A stretch of 35,739 nucleotides of DNA from an uncultured Lachnospiraceae bacterium (GCA_949155905.1 CASCWU010000030.1:1-35739); one strand, 5' to 3'; counted from the stretch's first letter, positions 16,226 to 24,928 are shown. The notes: a model not told the origin generated them from the letters alone. Made by a program: numbers and translations.

Positions 16226-17161
16226 ATGGGCAAAGAAGGAAAAACGAAAAAAAAGAAAAAGCTTAGCGCGATGATCAAAAGCAACTGGCAGCTCTATCTG
16301 ATGCTGCTTTTGCCGATTATCTATCTGCTGGTTTTCTGTTATTATCCGATGTTCGGGCTGCAGATTGCATTTAAGAAGTACTCTCCGAAAACGGGGATTT
16401 GGGGCGGCGACTTTGTCGGACTGTTTTATTTCAAGCGTTTTTTTGAATCTTATAAATTCACACAGATCTTAAAAAATACGCTGATCGTATCGGGCTATCA
16501 GGTGCTGGCTTCCGTACCGATTCCGATTATTCTGGCTCTGGCGATCAACTGTGTGCGGAATAAGGTCTGGAAAAAGAGCGTACAGCTCCTTTCCTATATG
16601 CCGCATTTTATTTCGACCGTCGTCATGGTTAGTATTTTAGTCCAGATTTTCAGTCCCAGAAACGGTATTTTTGCGGTAATCGCCGGATTGTTTGGGAAAT
16701 CTATCGGGGATATTTTCGGATCGACCAAGGCATTTTCCCATTTGTATGTCTGGTCGGGCGTCTGGCAGAACATGGGCTGGGCTTCTATTATTTACCTGGC
16801 CGCTCTGGCAGGGGTGCCGCCAGAGCATCACGAGGCGGCGATTATGGACGGAGCGACGAGGTTCCAGCGGGTACGCTATATTGATTTCCCAACGCTGATT
16901 CCGACGATTTCGATTTTGCTGATTATGAACATGGGGCGTGTCATGAGCCTAGGCTTTGAAAAGATTTATCTGATGCAAAACGACTTAAACATTGCCGCCA
17001 GCGAAGTCATTGCTACTTATACGTATAAAATCGGTATGACCGGAAACGCGGATTACAGCTATTCGACGGCGATTGGATTATTCAATTCGGTAGTCAACCT
17101 GCTGTTGGTAATTGTATCCAATAAAATATCAAAGAAGCTAAGCGGCTCCGGCCTGTTTTAG
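16226..17161 (+). CDS. Sugar ABC transporter permease, LplB type
   Basis: The 311-residue inner-membrane protein has about six hydrophobic segments and the permease EAA loop E203-AAIMDGATRFQRVRYIDFP near the C-terminal third. The N-terminal YYPMFGLQIAFKKYSP and FVGLFYFKRFF stretches are typical of the LplB family of carbohydrate importers that partner a YtcP-type permease and a large lipoprotein. ATG 16226 has GAGGAGG about 8 bases upstream. It is the first gene of the rightward operon, 15 bases before the second permease gene. No ATPase gene is in the operon; such importers usually use a shared MsmX-type ATPase encoded elsewhere. Confidence 0.9.
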   Translation: MGKEGKTKKKKKLSAMIKSNWQLYLMLLLPIIYLLVFCYYPMFGLQIAFKKYSPKTGIWGGDFVGLFYFKRFFESYKFTQILKNTLIVSGYQVLASVPIPIILALAINCVRNKVWKKSVQLLSYMPHFISTVVMVSILVQIFSPRNGIFAVIAGLFGKSIGDIFGSTKAFSHLYVWSGVWQNMGWASIIYLAALAGVPPEHHEAAIMDGATRFQRVRYIDFPTLIPTISILLIMNMGRVMSLGFEKIYLMQNDLNIAASEVIATYTYKIGMTGNADYSYSTAIGLFNSVVNLLLVIVSNKISKKLSGSGLF

Positions 17162-17176
17162 CGGAAGGGAGGAAGC

Positions 17177-18103
17177 ATGGCAAGGAAAAAAGAAACGGAT
17201 GTTACGCATGTGCTGAGTACGAAAACGGCAATCGGCAAGGAAGACAAACGGTTTTATTTTGCCGTCAACCTGATTCTCGGCTTGCTCGTCATAACCGTGT
17301 TATTTCCGATTATCAACGTACTGGCCTGTTCGTTTTCCTCCGGGGATGCGATTGTGTCAGGGAAGGTGCTGCTGTGGCCGGTGGAGGTGACACTGGAAAA
17401 CTACAAGGCCGTCTTTAAGGAGCAGGATATTTTAACCGGCTATGTCAATACGATTTTTTATACAGTTGTCGGTACGACGATTAACATTGTGATGACGCTC
17501 TTAGCCGCCTACCCGCTTTCCAGGCGAAATCTGGCGGGGAAAAATGGGATTATGATGCTGTTTGCCTTTACGATGCTCTTTAACGGCGGGCTGATTCCAA
17601 ACTATTTGCTCATGAAAAGCCTGCATATTTTAAATACCCGTTGGGTCATGGTGCTGCCTGGGGCGATTGCTGTTTACAACATGGTGATCTGTCGTACCTT
17701 CTTTGCCACGTCGCTGCCGGAGGAGCTTTGGGAGGCGGCACAGGTAGACGGCTGTACGGATTTTAAATATTTTTTAAAGGTAGCGCTTCCGCTCTCGAAG
17801 GCGGTCATCGCGGTCATCGGCCTGTATTATGCAGTAGCCCACTGGAATGCGTACTTCAATGCATTCCTGTACTTAAATAAGAGCAGCCTGTATCCGCTCC
17901 AGATTGTGTTAAAGGAAATCTTGATTTCTAACACGGTAGATCCGAATACGATTCTGGATGCCGATTCTGCCAGCAGCTTAAACCTGGTAGAAGGGCTAAA
18001 ATATGCCTGTATCCTCGTGGCCTGCGTGCCGGTATGGTGTATTTATCCGTTTATCCAGAAATACTTTGTACAGGGCGTTATGATTGGAGCAATCAAGGGT
18101 TAA
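17177..18103 (+). CDS. Sugar ABC transporter permease, YtcP type
   Basis: The 308-residue inner-membrane protein is the second permease of the importer. It has about six hydrophobic segments, VLFPIINVLACSFSS near the N-terminus, FNGGLIPNYLLMK in the middle, and the EAA loop W185-EAAQVDGCTDFKYFLKVALP. These features are typical of the carbohydrate permeases that pair with LplB. GGGAGG lies 5 bases before ATG 17177, and the solute-binding protein gene begins 18 bases after the stop, so the three are one transcription unit. Confidence 0.9.
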   Translation: MARKKETDVTHVLSTKTAIGKEDKRFYFAVNLILGLLVITVLFPIINVLACSFSSGDAIVSGKVLLWPVEVTLENYKAVFKEQDILTGYVNTIFYTVVGTTINIVMTLLAAYPLSRRNLAGKNGIMMLFAFTMLFNGGLIPNYLLMKSLHILNTRWVMVLPGAIAVYNMVICRTFFATSLPEELWEAAQVDGCTDFKYFLKVALPLSKAVIAVIGLYYAVAHWNAYFNAFLYLNKSSLYPLQIVLKEILISNTVDPNTILDADSASSLNLVEGLKYACILVACVPVWCIYPFIQKYFVQGVMIGAIKG

Positions 18104-18121
18104 AGAAATGGAGGTAGAGAG

Positions 18122-19846
18122 ATGAAAAAGAAACTATTGTGTATGGGCTTGGCGGTTATGATGGTGTTTTCACTTATAGCCTGCGGAGAGAAAAAAGAGG
18201 ATGGCGGAAACAAGGAAACTCAGGGAACCCAAGGGAAACAGGAGGAATCAGACAAAGCTTCCGATCAGAAGGAAGGAAATTCTGCTGATAGTATTGTGAC
18301 GCCGGCCGGAGAATTTCCGATTGTCAAAGAGGATGTGACGATTACGTTAGGTGTCGTCAACAATGGAAATGTAGTAGATTTTAAAACAAACTATTTTACG
18401 AACTGGCTGAAGGAAAAGACAGGAGTTAGTATGGAATTTCAGGAAATTCCGTCTGCTGAGGTAGCGGAAAAGGTACAGCTGGCCTTTGCTTCGGATGATT
18501 TTCCAGATGCATACTGTGGGATAGGACGTGCAAATGGAACGGTTTTTTCCACGACCAATATCATCAAATATGGAACAGAAGGTTCCGAACAGGTGGTTCC
18601 GCTAAATGATTACATTGAAACCTACGGAACCGAAATCAAGGCGCTGTTTGAGCAGTATGAAAGTGACGGCCTTAGGGAGATGATGACCTCCGCGGATGGG
18701 AATATTTATTATATGCCAGGCTTCGGACCGTCTTATATCAACCGCTCTCCGAATAAAATCTGGTTAAATCAGAGTTGGTTAGACAAGCTGAACCTGGAGG
18801 TTCCGGAAACAACAGAGGAATTTCAGAAAGTATTGGAAGCGTTTGCTACACAGGATCCAAATGGAAATGGAAAAGCAGATGAGATTCCGTTTGTCGGAAC
18901 CAGTGAAAATGCCAGCTACAGTGGTTATGACGGGATTATTTCTGCTTTTTGTACCAACAATACACAATACCATCGCTTGATCAATAACAATGGGACGGTA
19001 GAGTTTGCCCCAGTGAGCGACGAGTGGAGACAGGCCATGTGCTATATGAACGATCTTTGCTCTGCTGGGCTGTTCAGCCCTTTGACCTTTACGCAAGATA
19101 CCACTTCCTTAAAGCAAATTTTAAATGATGAAAATGATATCTGCGGTGCGGTTACAACTTTGGGAATTGGTCTGTTGGGAGTAACGGCAGGTTCTGAGGC
19201 TCTGGAACGCTACAGGGCGATTCCTCCGTTGGCTGGCCCGGACGGCTACCGCACCTCCGTATTAACCATTCCGACACCATCTGCAGGCGGTGTCATTACG
19301 AGTGCCTGCAAGCATCCAGAAGTAGTGTTCCGGCTGTTTGACTTTATGCTGAGCTTTGAGGCCTCTACCATTTCCCGCTATGGAGAAGAGGGTGTAAACT
19401 GGGAAAAGCCAGAGGAAGGAACGCCGAACTTCTATGGAGGGAATGCCACGATCCGTGTATTGGACAACTGTTTTTCGGTCAGCTCCAATCAGATGTGGCA
19501 AAATTTTAATCCATTTGTCAATAACGTCCACAATGACGGTCAGGAATGGGATGGAACCCTGAATGGAGAATATCTAAATTCTCTGGGCGCAATCGAGTCG
19601 ATGAAATATGAGCCGACCGATACGATCCCGATTTTGATTTTTGATACGACAGAAGTAGACGAGGCCAACGAAACGATGATTTATCTGGATGACTATGTCA
19701 AAGAAACCATTGCAAAATTCATCACAGGGGAGTATGATCCTTATAGCGATGCAGATTGGGAAAAATACCTGAAGGAATACAATGCACTTGGTTTGGAATC
19801 GTTCTTAAAGCTGGCGCAGGCTGCTTATGACCGGATGAACCAATAG
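18122..19846 (+). CDS. Extracellular solute-binding lipoprotein of the sugar importer
   Basis: The 574-residue protein begins with a signal peptide and lipobox L18-I-A-C21, then a Glu/Gln/Lys/Ser-rich linker (about 23-60), so it is tethered to the outer face of the membrane. The rest matches the large LplA-like family of solute-binding proteins, including NWLKEKTGVSMEF and the calcium-loop-like DPNGNGKADEIPF. It should deliver the sugar substrate, perhaps a sulfated oligosaccharide, to the two permeases encoded upstream. GGAGG lies 8 bases before ATG 18122. A perfect 12-bp hairpin follows the stop codon. Ligand identity cannot be read from sequence. Confidence 0.9.
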   Translation: MKKKLLCMGLAVMMVFSLIACGEKKEDGGNKETQGTQGKQEESDKASDQKEGNSADSIVTPAGEFPIVKEDVTITLGVVNNGNVVDFKTNYFTNWLKEKTGVSMEFQEIPSAEVAEKVQLAFASDDFPDAYCGIGRANGTVFSTTNIIKYGTEGSEQVVPLNDYIETYGTEIKALFEQYESDGLREMMTSADGNIYYMPGFGPSYINRSPNKIWLNQSWLDKLNLEVPETTEEFQKVLEAFATQDPNGNGKADEIPFVGTSENASYSGYDGIISAFCTNNTQYHRLINNNGTVEFAPVSDEWRQAMCYMNDLCSAGLFSPLTFTQDTTSLKQILNDENDICGAVTTLGIGLLGVTAGSEALERYRAIPPLAGPDGYRTSVLTIPTPSAGGVITSACKHPEVVFRLFDFMLSFEASTISRYGEEGVNWEKPEEGTPNFYGGNATIRVLDNCFSVSSNQMWQNFNPFVNNVHNDGQEWDGTLNGEYLNSLGAIESMKYEPTDTIPILIFDTTEVDEANETMIYLDDYVKETIAKFITGEYDPYSDADWEKYLKEYNALGLESFLKLAQAAYDRMNQ

Positions 19847-19873
19847 TAGGAAAACGAAAAAAGGAAATAGTTT

Positions 19874-19910
19874 CACGGTTTCCAGGCATCCAGCATGACT
19901 GGAAACCGTG
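19874..19910 (+). other. Intercistronic hairpin between the binding protein and the first sulfatase
   Basis: A perfect 12-bp stem (19874-19885 CACGGTTTCCAG with 19899-19910) encloses a 13-base loop. No U-run follows, so it is more likely an mRNA end-protecting or partial-termination element that lets the binding protein be made in excess over the sulfatases. Confidence 0.6.
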
Positions 19911-19949
19911 TTGACGTTGAAAAGGAAAAAAGAAGGGAGAGGGTTTTGC

Positions 19950-21581
19950 GTGAAAAAAAGACCGCATATCATTATTTTCAACCCGGATGAAATGCGCTGG
20001 GACACGATGGGGCATATGGGCAATCCGGCGGCTTCGACTCCGTTTTTAGACCGCTTTGCCGAGACAGAGGCTGTATCCATTGACCGCTGCTATTGCCAGA
20101 ATCCGGTCTGCGTACCGAGCCGCTGCAGCTTTGCGACCGGACTGTATCCGCATGTATTCGGCCACCGGACGATGGCGCACCTGCTGCGCCCGCATGAAAA
20201 AAGCATGTTCCAGGAGCTGCGAGAAGCCGGGTATTATGTCTGGATGAATACGAGAAATGATCTGGCTGCCGGGCAGTATGAGGGATGGATAGAGGCGCAG
20301 GCAGACGAGATTTATCACAAGCAGGGTCTGAAAAACCAGATTTTCCCGGAGGTTTCGCTGGAGGAGGAAGGAAATGTCGGGGAGCGCTGGCAGGAGGCGG
20401 GCAAAGAAGCAGGCAGCTATCCTTATAGCTTTTATACGGGTCTTTCCGAGGGAAAAGCTGACGCTGATATCGAGGATGTCTGGGCAGCAATCGAACGAAT
20501 CAAAGGGATCGGAGAGCTGGATCAACCATTGTGCCTGTTTTTAGGGCTGTTAAACCCACATCCGGAATATACCTGCCAGGAGCCTTGGTTTTCCAGGATT
20601 GACCGGGAGCAGGTGCCGGATCGGATCAGGCCGGAGGAATGTGAGGGCAAGCCGTATATCGAGGAACTGATCCGCCATTATCAGGAACTAGAGAGGCTTT
20701 CCGAGGATGCCTGGACGGAGCTTCGCGCTACGTATCTGGCACAGTGTGCGAAAATCGACTGGCTGTTTGAGCAGCTTTGCAATGCCTTAAAGGAGGCCGG
20801 GATTTATGAAGATACTGCGATTTTCTTTTTCAGCGACCATGGCGATTTTGCCGGGGATTATGGCCTTTCCGAAAAGGCACAGAATACGTTTGAGGACTGC
20901 CTGACGAGGGTGCCGCTTCTGATTAAGCTGCCGCAGGGCTATCCGATAGAGCCGGGACGAAGGGATACGCTGGCGGAGCTGGTGGATTTTTATGCAACCG
21001 CGATGGAGCTTGCCGGGGTGGAGCCGACACACGATCAGTTCGGGGTCAGCCTGCTGCCAGTACTGGCAAACAAAGAAGCGTCTGTTCGGGCATATGCCCA
21101 CAGCGAGGGCGGACGGATGGCCTGGGAATGGCAGAGCGACGAATATCATGCAGATACCGCAGATACGGTAGCGACCTCCCCGGAAAACCACTATTATCCG
21201 AAGCAGAAGGCACAGAGCGATCCGTTGGGACATACGAAGGGAACTATGACGACGGACGGGCGTTACAAATACGTCCACCGTACCCTGGGAAGCCCAGAGT
21301 TTTACGATTTGGAGAAGGATGCTGGAGAACGGCACAACGAGATCAACAATCCGGCTTATGCTAAAGAGATCGCCCGCTTCCGTCTGGAGCTTTTAGACTG
21401 GTACCAATCTACGTGCGATATCGTGCCAAGAGACAAGGATCGGAGGTTTTCCAATTCCCAGCTTTGGAACATGGTATCCAAACGCTGCCTGCCAGAAAAT
21501 GAAGAAACCGTCAAACGGCTGATCCGGGAAGGCGCTGCGATGGGGACGATTATGGCAGCAGCCGCCAAAAAAGCAGAATAA
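19950..21581 (+). CDS. Sulfatase 1 (S1 formylglycine type), cytoplasmic
   Basis: The 543-residue protein hydrolyses a sulfate ester. The modified-cysteine motif is C54-V-P-S-R58 followed by CSFATGLYPH, the standard C-x-P-x-R context. The metal motif near the N-terminus reads PD13-E-M-R16-WD in place of the usual DDxR, and FFFSDHGDFAGDYG supplies later metal ligands. There is no signal peptide, so the enzyme should act in the cytoplasm. I chose GTG 19950 with GAGAGGG 6 bases upstream; the upstream GTG at 19908 lies inside the hairpin. The C-terminus contains CDIVPRDKD, also found in sulfatase 2 (SDIVPREG), which marks the two as paralogues. Its specific sugar substrate is unknown. Confidence 0.9.
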   Translation: MKKRPHIIIFNPDEMRWDTMGHMGNPAASTPFLDRFAETEAVSIDRCYCQNPVCVPSRCSFATGLYPHVFGHRTMAHLLRPHEKSMFQELREAGYYVWMNTRNDLAAGQYEGWIEAQADEIYHKQGLKNQIFPEVSLEEEGNVGERWQEAGKEAGSYPYSFYTGLSEGKADADIEDVWAAIERIKGIGELDQPLCLFLGLLNPHPEYTCQEPWFSRIDREQVPDRIRPEECEGKPYIEELIRHYQELERLSEDAWTELRATYLAQCAKIDWLFEQLCNALKEAGIYEDTAIFFFSDHGDFAGDYGLSEKAQNTFEDCLTRVPLLIKLPQGYPIEPGRRDTLAELVDFYATAMELAGVEPTHDQFGVSLLPVLANKEASVRAYAHSEGGRMAWEWQSDEYHADTADTVATSPENHYYPKQKAQSDPLGHTKGTMTTDGRYKYVHRTLGSPEFYDLEKDAGERHNEINNPAYAKEIARFRLELLDWYQSTCDIVPRDKDRRFSNSQLWNMVSKRCLPENEETVKRLIREGAAMGTIMAAAAKKAE

Positions 21582-21601
21582 ATTGACAGCACCTACCTGG
21601 A

Positions 21602-21709
21602 CAGGACACAGCAGGATTTAGGAACGTGCTTGCTTTGCGGCCATAAATTCTGCTTAGGAATCCGTGTCCTGGTAAGGCAGTTGTCGGAACAAGCCCATCT
21701 CGGATGGGC
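21602..21709 (+). other. Structured gap between sulfatases 1 and 2
   Basis: CAGGACAC (21602-21609) pairs with GTGTCCTG (21664-21671), and inside it GGATT (21614-21618) pairs with AATCC (21659-21663), leaving a 40-base apical loop. A second tight hairpin, GCCCATC-TCG-GATGGGC (21693-21709), ends 6 bases before the AGGAGG of sulfatase 2. Neither is followed by a U-run. Confidence 0.45.
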
Positions 21710-21729
21710 TCAAATAGGAGGAATCAGTG

Positions 21730-23226
21730 ATGAATTATGTATTCTTTTTTCCAGACGAGTACCGTGCGGCCAGTATGGGGTGCTATGGCAATGAGTATGT
21801 CAAGACGCCGAATTTCGACCGTCTGGCAGCGGAAGGAACGTTGTTTGAAAACAATTATTCGGCGCATCCGGTTTGCGTGGCGTCCCGGTGCAGCCTGATG
21901 ACGGGGTGGTATCCGCATGTGGCAGGCTTTCGGACGCTGAAATATTATTTGCAGCCATGGCATCCGAATTTCCTGAAATACATCCATGACGCGGGCTTTG
22001 AGGTACATGTCTATGGAAAGAACCATGTTTTTTCCGAGGAGGTCTATTTTGACTGTATCGACAAATATCTCTATGTGGATTTTGGGCATGGAAACGGCAA
22101 GCATTACAAGGGCAATGTGCTGGGAGCCGAGGAAGAGGATGGAAACATGAACGGCGGCGGCAGGAATAAGGCTTCTCTGGGCGGGATTGCCGGAGAAGTC
22201 AAGGATTATACGATGCTCTTAGATCCGATTCCAGACGAGGAGTTAGAAAGCTTAAACGATACGAAATGTATCGAGGCTGCAGTCCGGGCGATCCGGGAGT
22301 GGAAGCCGGGGGATAAGCCGCTTTTTATCTTTTTGCCGACGTTTTTCCCGCATGCGCCGTATTCGATTACGAAGCAGTTTATGGACATGTACCAGGCAGA
22401 GGACTTGCCGCCGGTGCTGCCGCCGGATTTGGAAGGAAAACCGGAGCTGCAAAAGCTGATCCGACAGTACCGGGAGTTGGGAGATACCGATGAAATAGTT
22501 TACCGCAAGATCCATGCGGCTTACTTGGCGATGTGTTCTTATACGGATATGCTGCTTGGCCGGGTGCTGACGGCTCTGGAGGAGAGCGGGCTGGATCAGG
22601 AGACCACGGTGATCGCTTCTTCGGATCATGGTGACTGGGCAGGCGACTGGGGACTGATTGAAAAATGGCCGAACGCGATGGACGACGATCTGACGAAGGT
22701 GCCGCTGATCATCCGCAGGCCAGGGCAACCAGCCGGGCATCGGGTAAAGGAGCTGACGCAGACCTTTGATATTTTCCCGACAATCTGCGACTGGGAGGGT
22801 ATTGCAATCAAGCACGATCAGTTTGGAATTTCGCTGGCAGAGCAGGTAGGCGGCGCGGCAGGAAATCCGGAACGGGTCGTATTCTGTGAGGGCGGCTATG
22901 ATACAAGAGAGCCGCATTGCTTTGAAGGAACCGGTGGGTTTTCTATGTTTATGAAGCCTCGCACGATTTACTATCCGAAAATGATTCAACAGCAGAAGTC
23001 GCCGGAGAGCGTCTGTCGGGTCGTGATGCTTCGGAACAGCCGTTATAAGCTGAACGTGCGGACAAACGGGGACAATGAGCTTTATAATATGGAAGCGGAT
23101 CCAACCGAGCTGCACAATTTGTATCATGAGGAGCAGTGCCAGGGGCTGGTAAACGAGCTGCAAAAGGAAATGCTGACCTGGATGATTCATACCTCGGACA
23201 TTGTGCCAAGGGAAGGACACGAATAA
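21730..23226 (+). CDS. Sulfatase 2 (S1 type, CxAxR motif), cytoplasmic
   Basis: The 498-residue protein is a paralogue of sulfatase 1. Its active-site motif is C49-V-A-S-R53 followed by CSLMTGWYPH, so the usual proline is alanine; formylglycine-generating enzymes of several groups also accept C-x-A-x-R, so activity is still expected. The N-terminal metal motif is PD9-E-Y-R12, and ASSDHGDWAGDWG carries later ligands. No signal peptide is present. ATG 21730 has AGGAGG (21716-21721) 8 bases upstream; a GTG directly before it at 21727 is the alternative. The protein ends in HTSDIVPREGHE, shared in part with sulfatase 1. Confidence 0.9.
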   Translation: MNYVFFFPDEYRAASMGCYGNEYVKTPNFDRLAAEGTLFENNYSAHPVCVASRCSLMTGWYPHVAGFRTLKYYLQPWHPNFLKYIHDAGFEVHVYGKNHVFSEEVYFDCIDKYLYVDFGHGNGKHYKGNVLGAEEEDGNMNGGGRNKASLGGIAGEVKDYTMLLDPIPDEELESLNDTKCIEAAVRAIREWKPGDKPLFIFLPTFFPHAPYSITKQFMDMYQAEDLPPVLPPDLEGKPELQKLIRQYRELGDTDEIVYRKIHAAYLAMCSYTDMLLGRVLTALEESGLDQETTVIASSDHGDWAGDWGLIEKWPNAMDDDLTKVPLIIRRPGQPAGHRVKELTQTFDIFPTICDWEGIAIKHDQFGISLAEQVGGAAGNPERVVFCEGGYDTREPHCFEGTGGFSMFMKPRTIYYPKMIQQQKSPESVCRVVMLRNSRYKLNVRTNGDNELYNMEADPTELHNLYHEEQCQGLVNELQKEMLTWMIHTSDIVPREGHE

Positions 23227-23346
23227 ATCGTTTCTTAGAATCCAGGAATCGTTCTGTCAGGTTCGGGCTGTTACAGAAAAGAAAAAGCAGAAAAATAACA
23301 GAAAAAATAGAACAGAAAAAACAGAAAACGAAAGAAGGGAACTAAA

Positions 23347-24852
23347 ATGGCAAAGCCAGATATTTTAGTCTTTATGAGCGATCAGCATACCTCTTATTTT
23401 ACCGGCTATTTCGGGCAGAACGTCGATACGCCGAACCTGGATAGACTGGCGGCGGAGGGGACTCGCTTTGACCATACATATACACCGTGTCCTCTTTGCG
23501 TCCCGGCGCGGATGGCGATGATGAGTACGCTGCAGTCTTACCGGACAGGAATTTATACGAATGACGATACGCTGCCGGATTTGCAGCCGACCTTTCTGCA
23601 TCCTTTGGTAGAGGCTGGCTATGAGACGGTACTGTGCGGCAGGATGCACTTTGTCGGAGCCGATCAGAGGCATGGCTTTACGAAGCGGATTGCCCTGGAT
23701 ACGACACCGGTCAGTTGGACGCGTCCAGTGAAAAAGCTGCAAGAGCAAAGAGGCGTCCTTGTACGTACCTTTGCGGATATGGGAGCGGTTCAGGTCGTCG
23801 GCGGAGGGGAATCTCCGGTTATTTACTACGATCAGGTTGTGGTACAGAGCGCTCTGGATTATTTGAGGGAGGATCATGAAAAGCCGCAGCTTATTTTAGT
23901 CGGCACCTATGGGCCGCATTTTCCTTATATTACCACGCCGGAGCTGTTTCAGAAATATATGGCTCGGGTAGAGTCGTCTAAGCTGTTGCAGGAAACGCCG
24001 GACTATATGAACGACGTGCTGCTGCGCCGTCGGCGAATCGTCAGCAAGGAGGTGGCCAAGGGCTGTGTAGCTGCTTATTGCGGCCTGATCGAGCAGATGG
24101 ACAGGCAGATCGGGCAGGTACGGCAGGCGTTTGAGGAATTTACGAGGCGCAGAGGGACAGAACACGTATTTTGTTATCTGTCGGATCACGGCGACCAGGT
24201 AGGAGATCGAAGTCTGTTTGGAAAGGATACGTTTTTTGAAAAATCCATCAAGGTGCCGATGATCTTTGCCGGAGATGGCATCGCGAAGGGACATGTCGTC
24301 AAATCGCCGTCGAGTATCCTGGATTTGGGGCCGACGTTGTGGGGACTGGCCGGATCGAAAAGGCTTCCACAGACGGATGGAATGGATTTGGGCGAATATC
24401 TGCATGGAAAACAGGAATATGACGGGGAACGGGTGATTTTTTCCGAGCTGTTAGACGGCTACCGTAATATGGGAGAGCCGTATCACTATGGACGGATGGC
24501 AGTGAGAGGAAATTATAAATATATTTCCTACGACGGCTATGAAGGGCAGGATATGCTTTTTGATATAGAGAAGGATCCGGACGAGCTGCAAAACCGGATT
24601 GAGGAGGAGCCGGAGATTGTCGCTGCGCTGAAGCAGGAGCTGACCATCCGGACTGATCCGAAGGAGGTTCTCCGGATACAAGCGATTCACGATCAGCGTG
24701 CAGACTGGATGCGTGCAGTAGAGGCGGCGACCGAGGTAGACGATTCCGAACGCTGGCAGGATAATCCGCCGACCGCCAGAGGAGAGCTGACAGTAGGAGT
24801 GACAGAGCCGATTAGCGCTGATACGCCATTGCCGTGGGGAAAGTTAAAATAG
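23347..24852 (+). CDS. Sulfatase 3 (S1 type), cytoplasmic
   Basis: The 501-residue protein carries the sulfatase motif C51-V-P-A-R55, the metal motif SD12-Q-H and YLSDHGDQVGDRS. After the motif it reads MAMMSTLQSYRTGIY rather than the xxxxTG of sulfatases 1 and 2, and it lacks their DIVPR tail, so it belongs to a more distant branch and probably removes a sulfate at a different position. No signal peptide is visible. AAGGGA lies about 6 bases before ATG 23347. The 120-base gap upstream is rich in ACAGAAAA repeats. It is the last gene before a strong terminator. Confidence 0.9.
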   Translation: MAKPDILVFMSDQHTSYFTGYFGQNVDTPNLDRLAAEGTRFDHTYTPCPLCVPARMAMMSTLQSYRTGIYTNDDTLPDLQPTFLHPLVEAGYETVLCGRMHFVGADQRHGFTKRIALDTTPVSWTRPVKKLQEQRGVLVRTFADMGAVQVVGGGESPVIYYDQVVVQSALDYLREDHEKPQLILVGTYGPHFPYITTPELFQKYMARVESSKLLQETPDYMNDVLLRRRRIVSKEVAKGCVAAYCGLIEQMDRQIGQVRQAFEEFTRRRGTEHVFCYLSDHGDQVGDRSLFGKDTFFEKSIKVPMIFAGDGIAKGHVVKSPSSILDLGPTLWGLAGSKRLPQTDGMDLGEYLHGKQEYDGERVIFSELLDGYRNMGEPYHYGRMAVRGNYKYISYDGYEGQDMLFDIEKDPDELQNRIEEEPEIVAALKQELTIRTDPKEVLRIQAIHDQRADWMRAVEAATEVDDSERWQDNPPTARGELTVGVTEPISADTPLPWGKLK

Positions 24853-24874
24853 GAGGAAGCCAAAATAGGGGAGA

Positions 24875-24928
24875 GCCCACAAAAAAACTGCAAGCAGTTA
24901 TAGAACTGCCTGCGGTTTTTTTGTGGGC
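24875..24928. terminator. Very strong terminator closing the sulfatase operon
   Basis: A 25-bp stem (24875-24899 with 24904-24928, one A-C mismatch and one G-T wobble) closes a 4-base loop. Within it, an inner G/C stem is followed by seven T on the plus strand and, by symmetry, seven T on the minus strand, so it can work in both directions. Confidence 0.9.

Noticed and set aside
19908-19949. GTG at 19908 as start of sulfatase 1
   Set aside because: It lies in the stem of the intercistronic hairpin, and GTG 19950 has its own ribosome site.
22252-23220. A 322-codon minus-strand frame inside sulfatase 2
   Set aside because: It is a complete shadow of the sulfatase reading frame with no recognisable domain.
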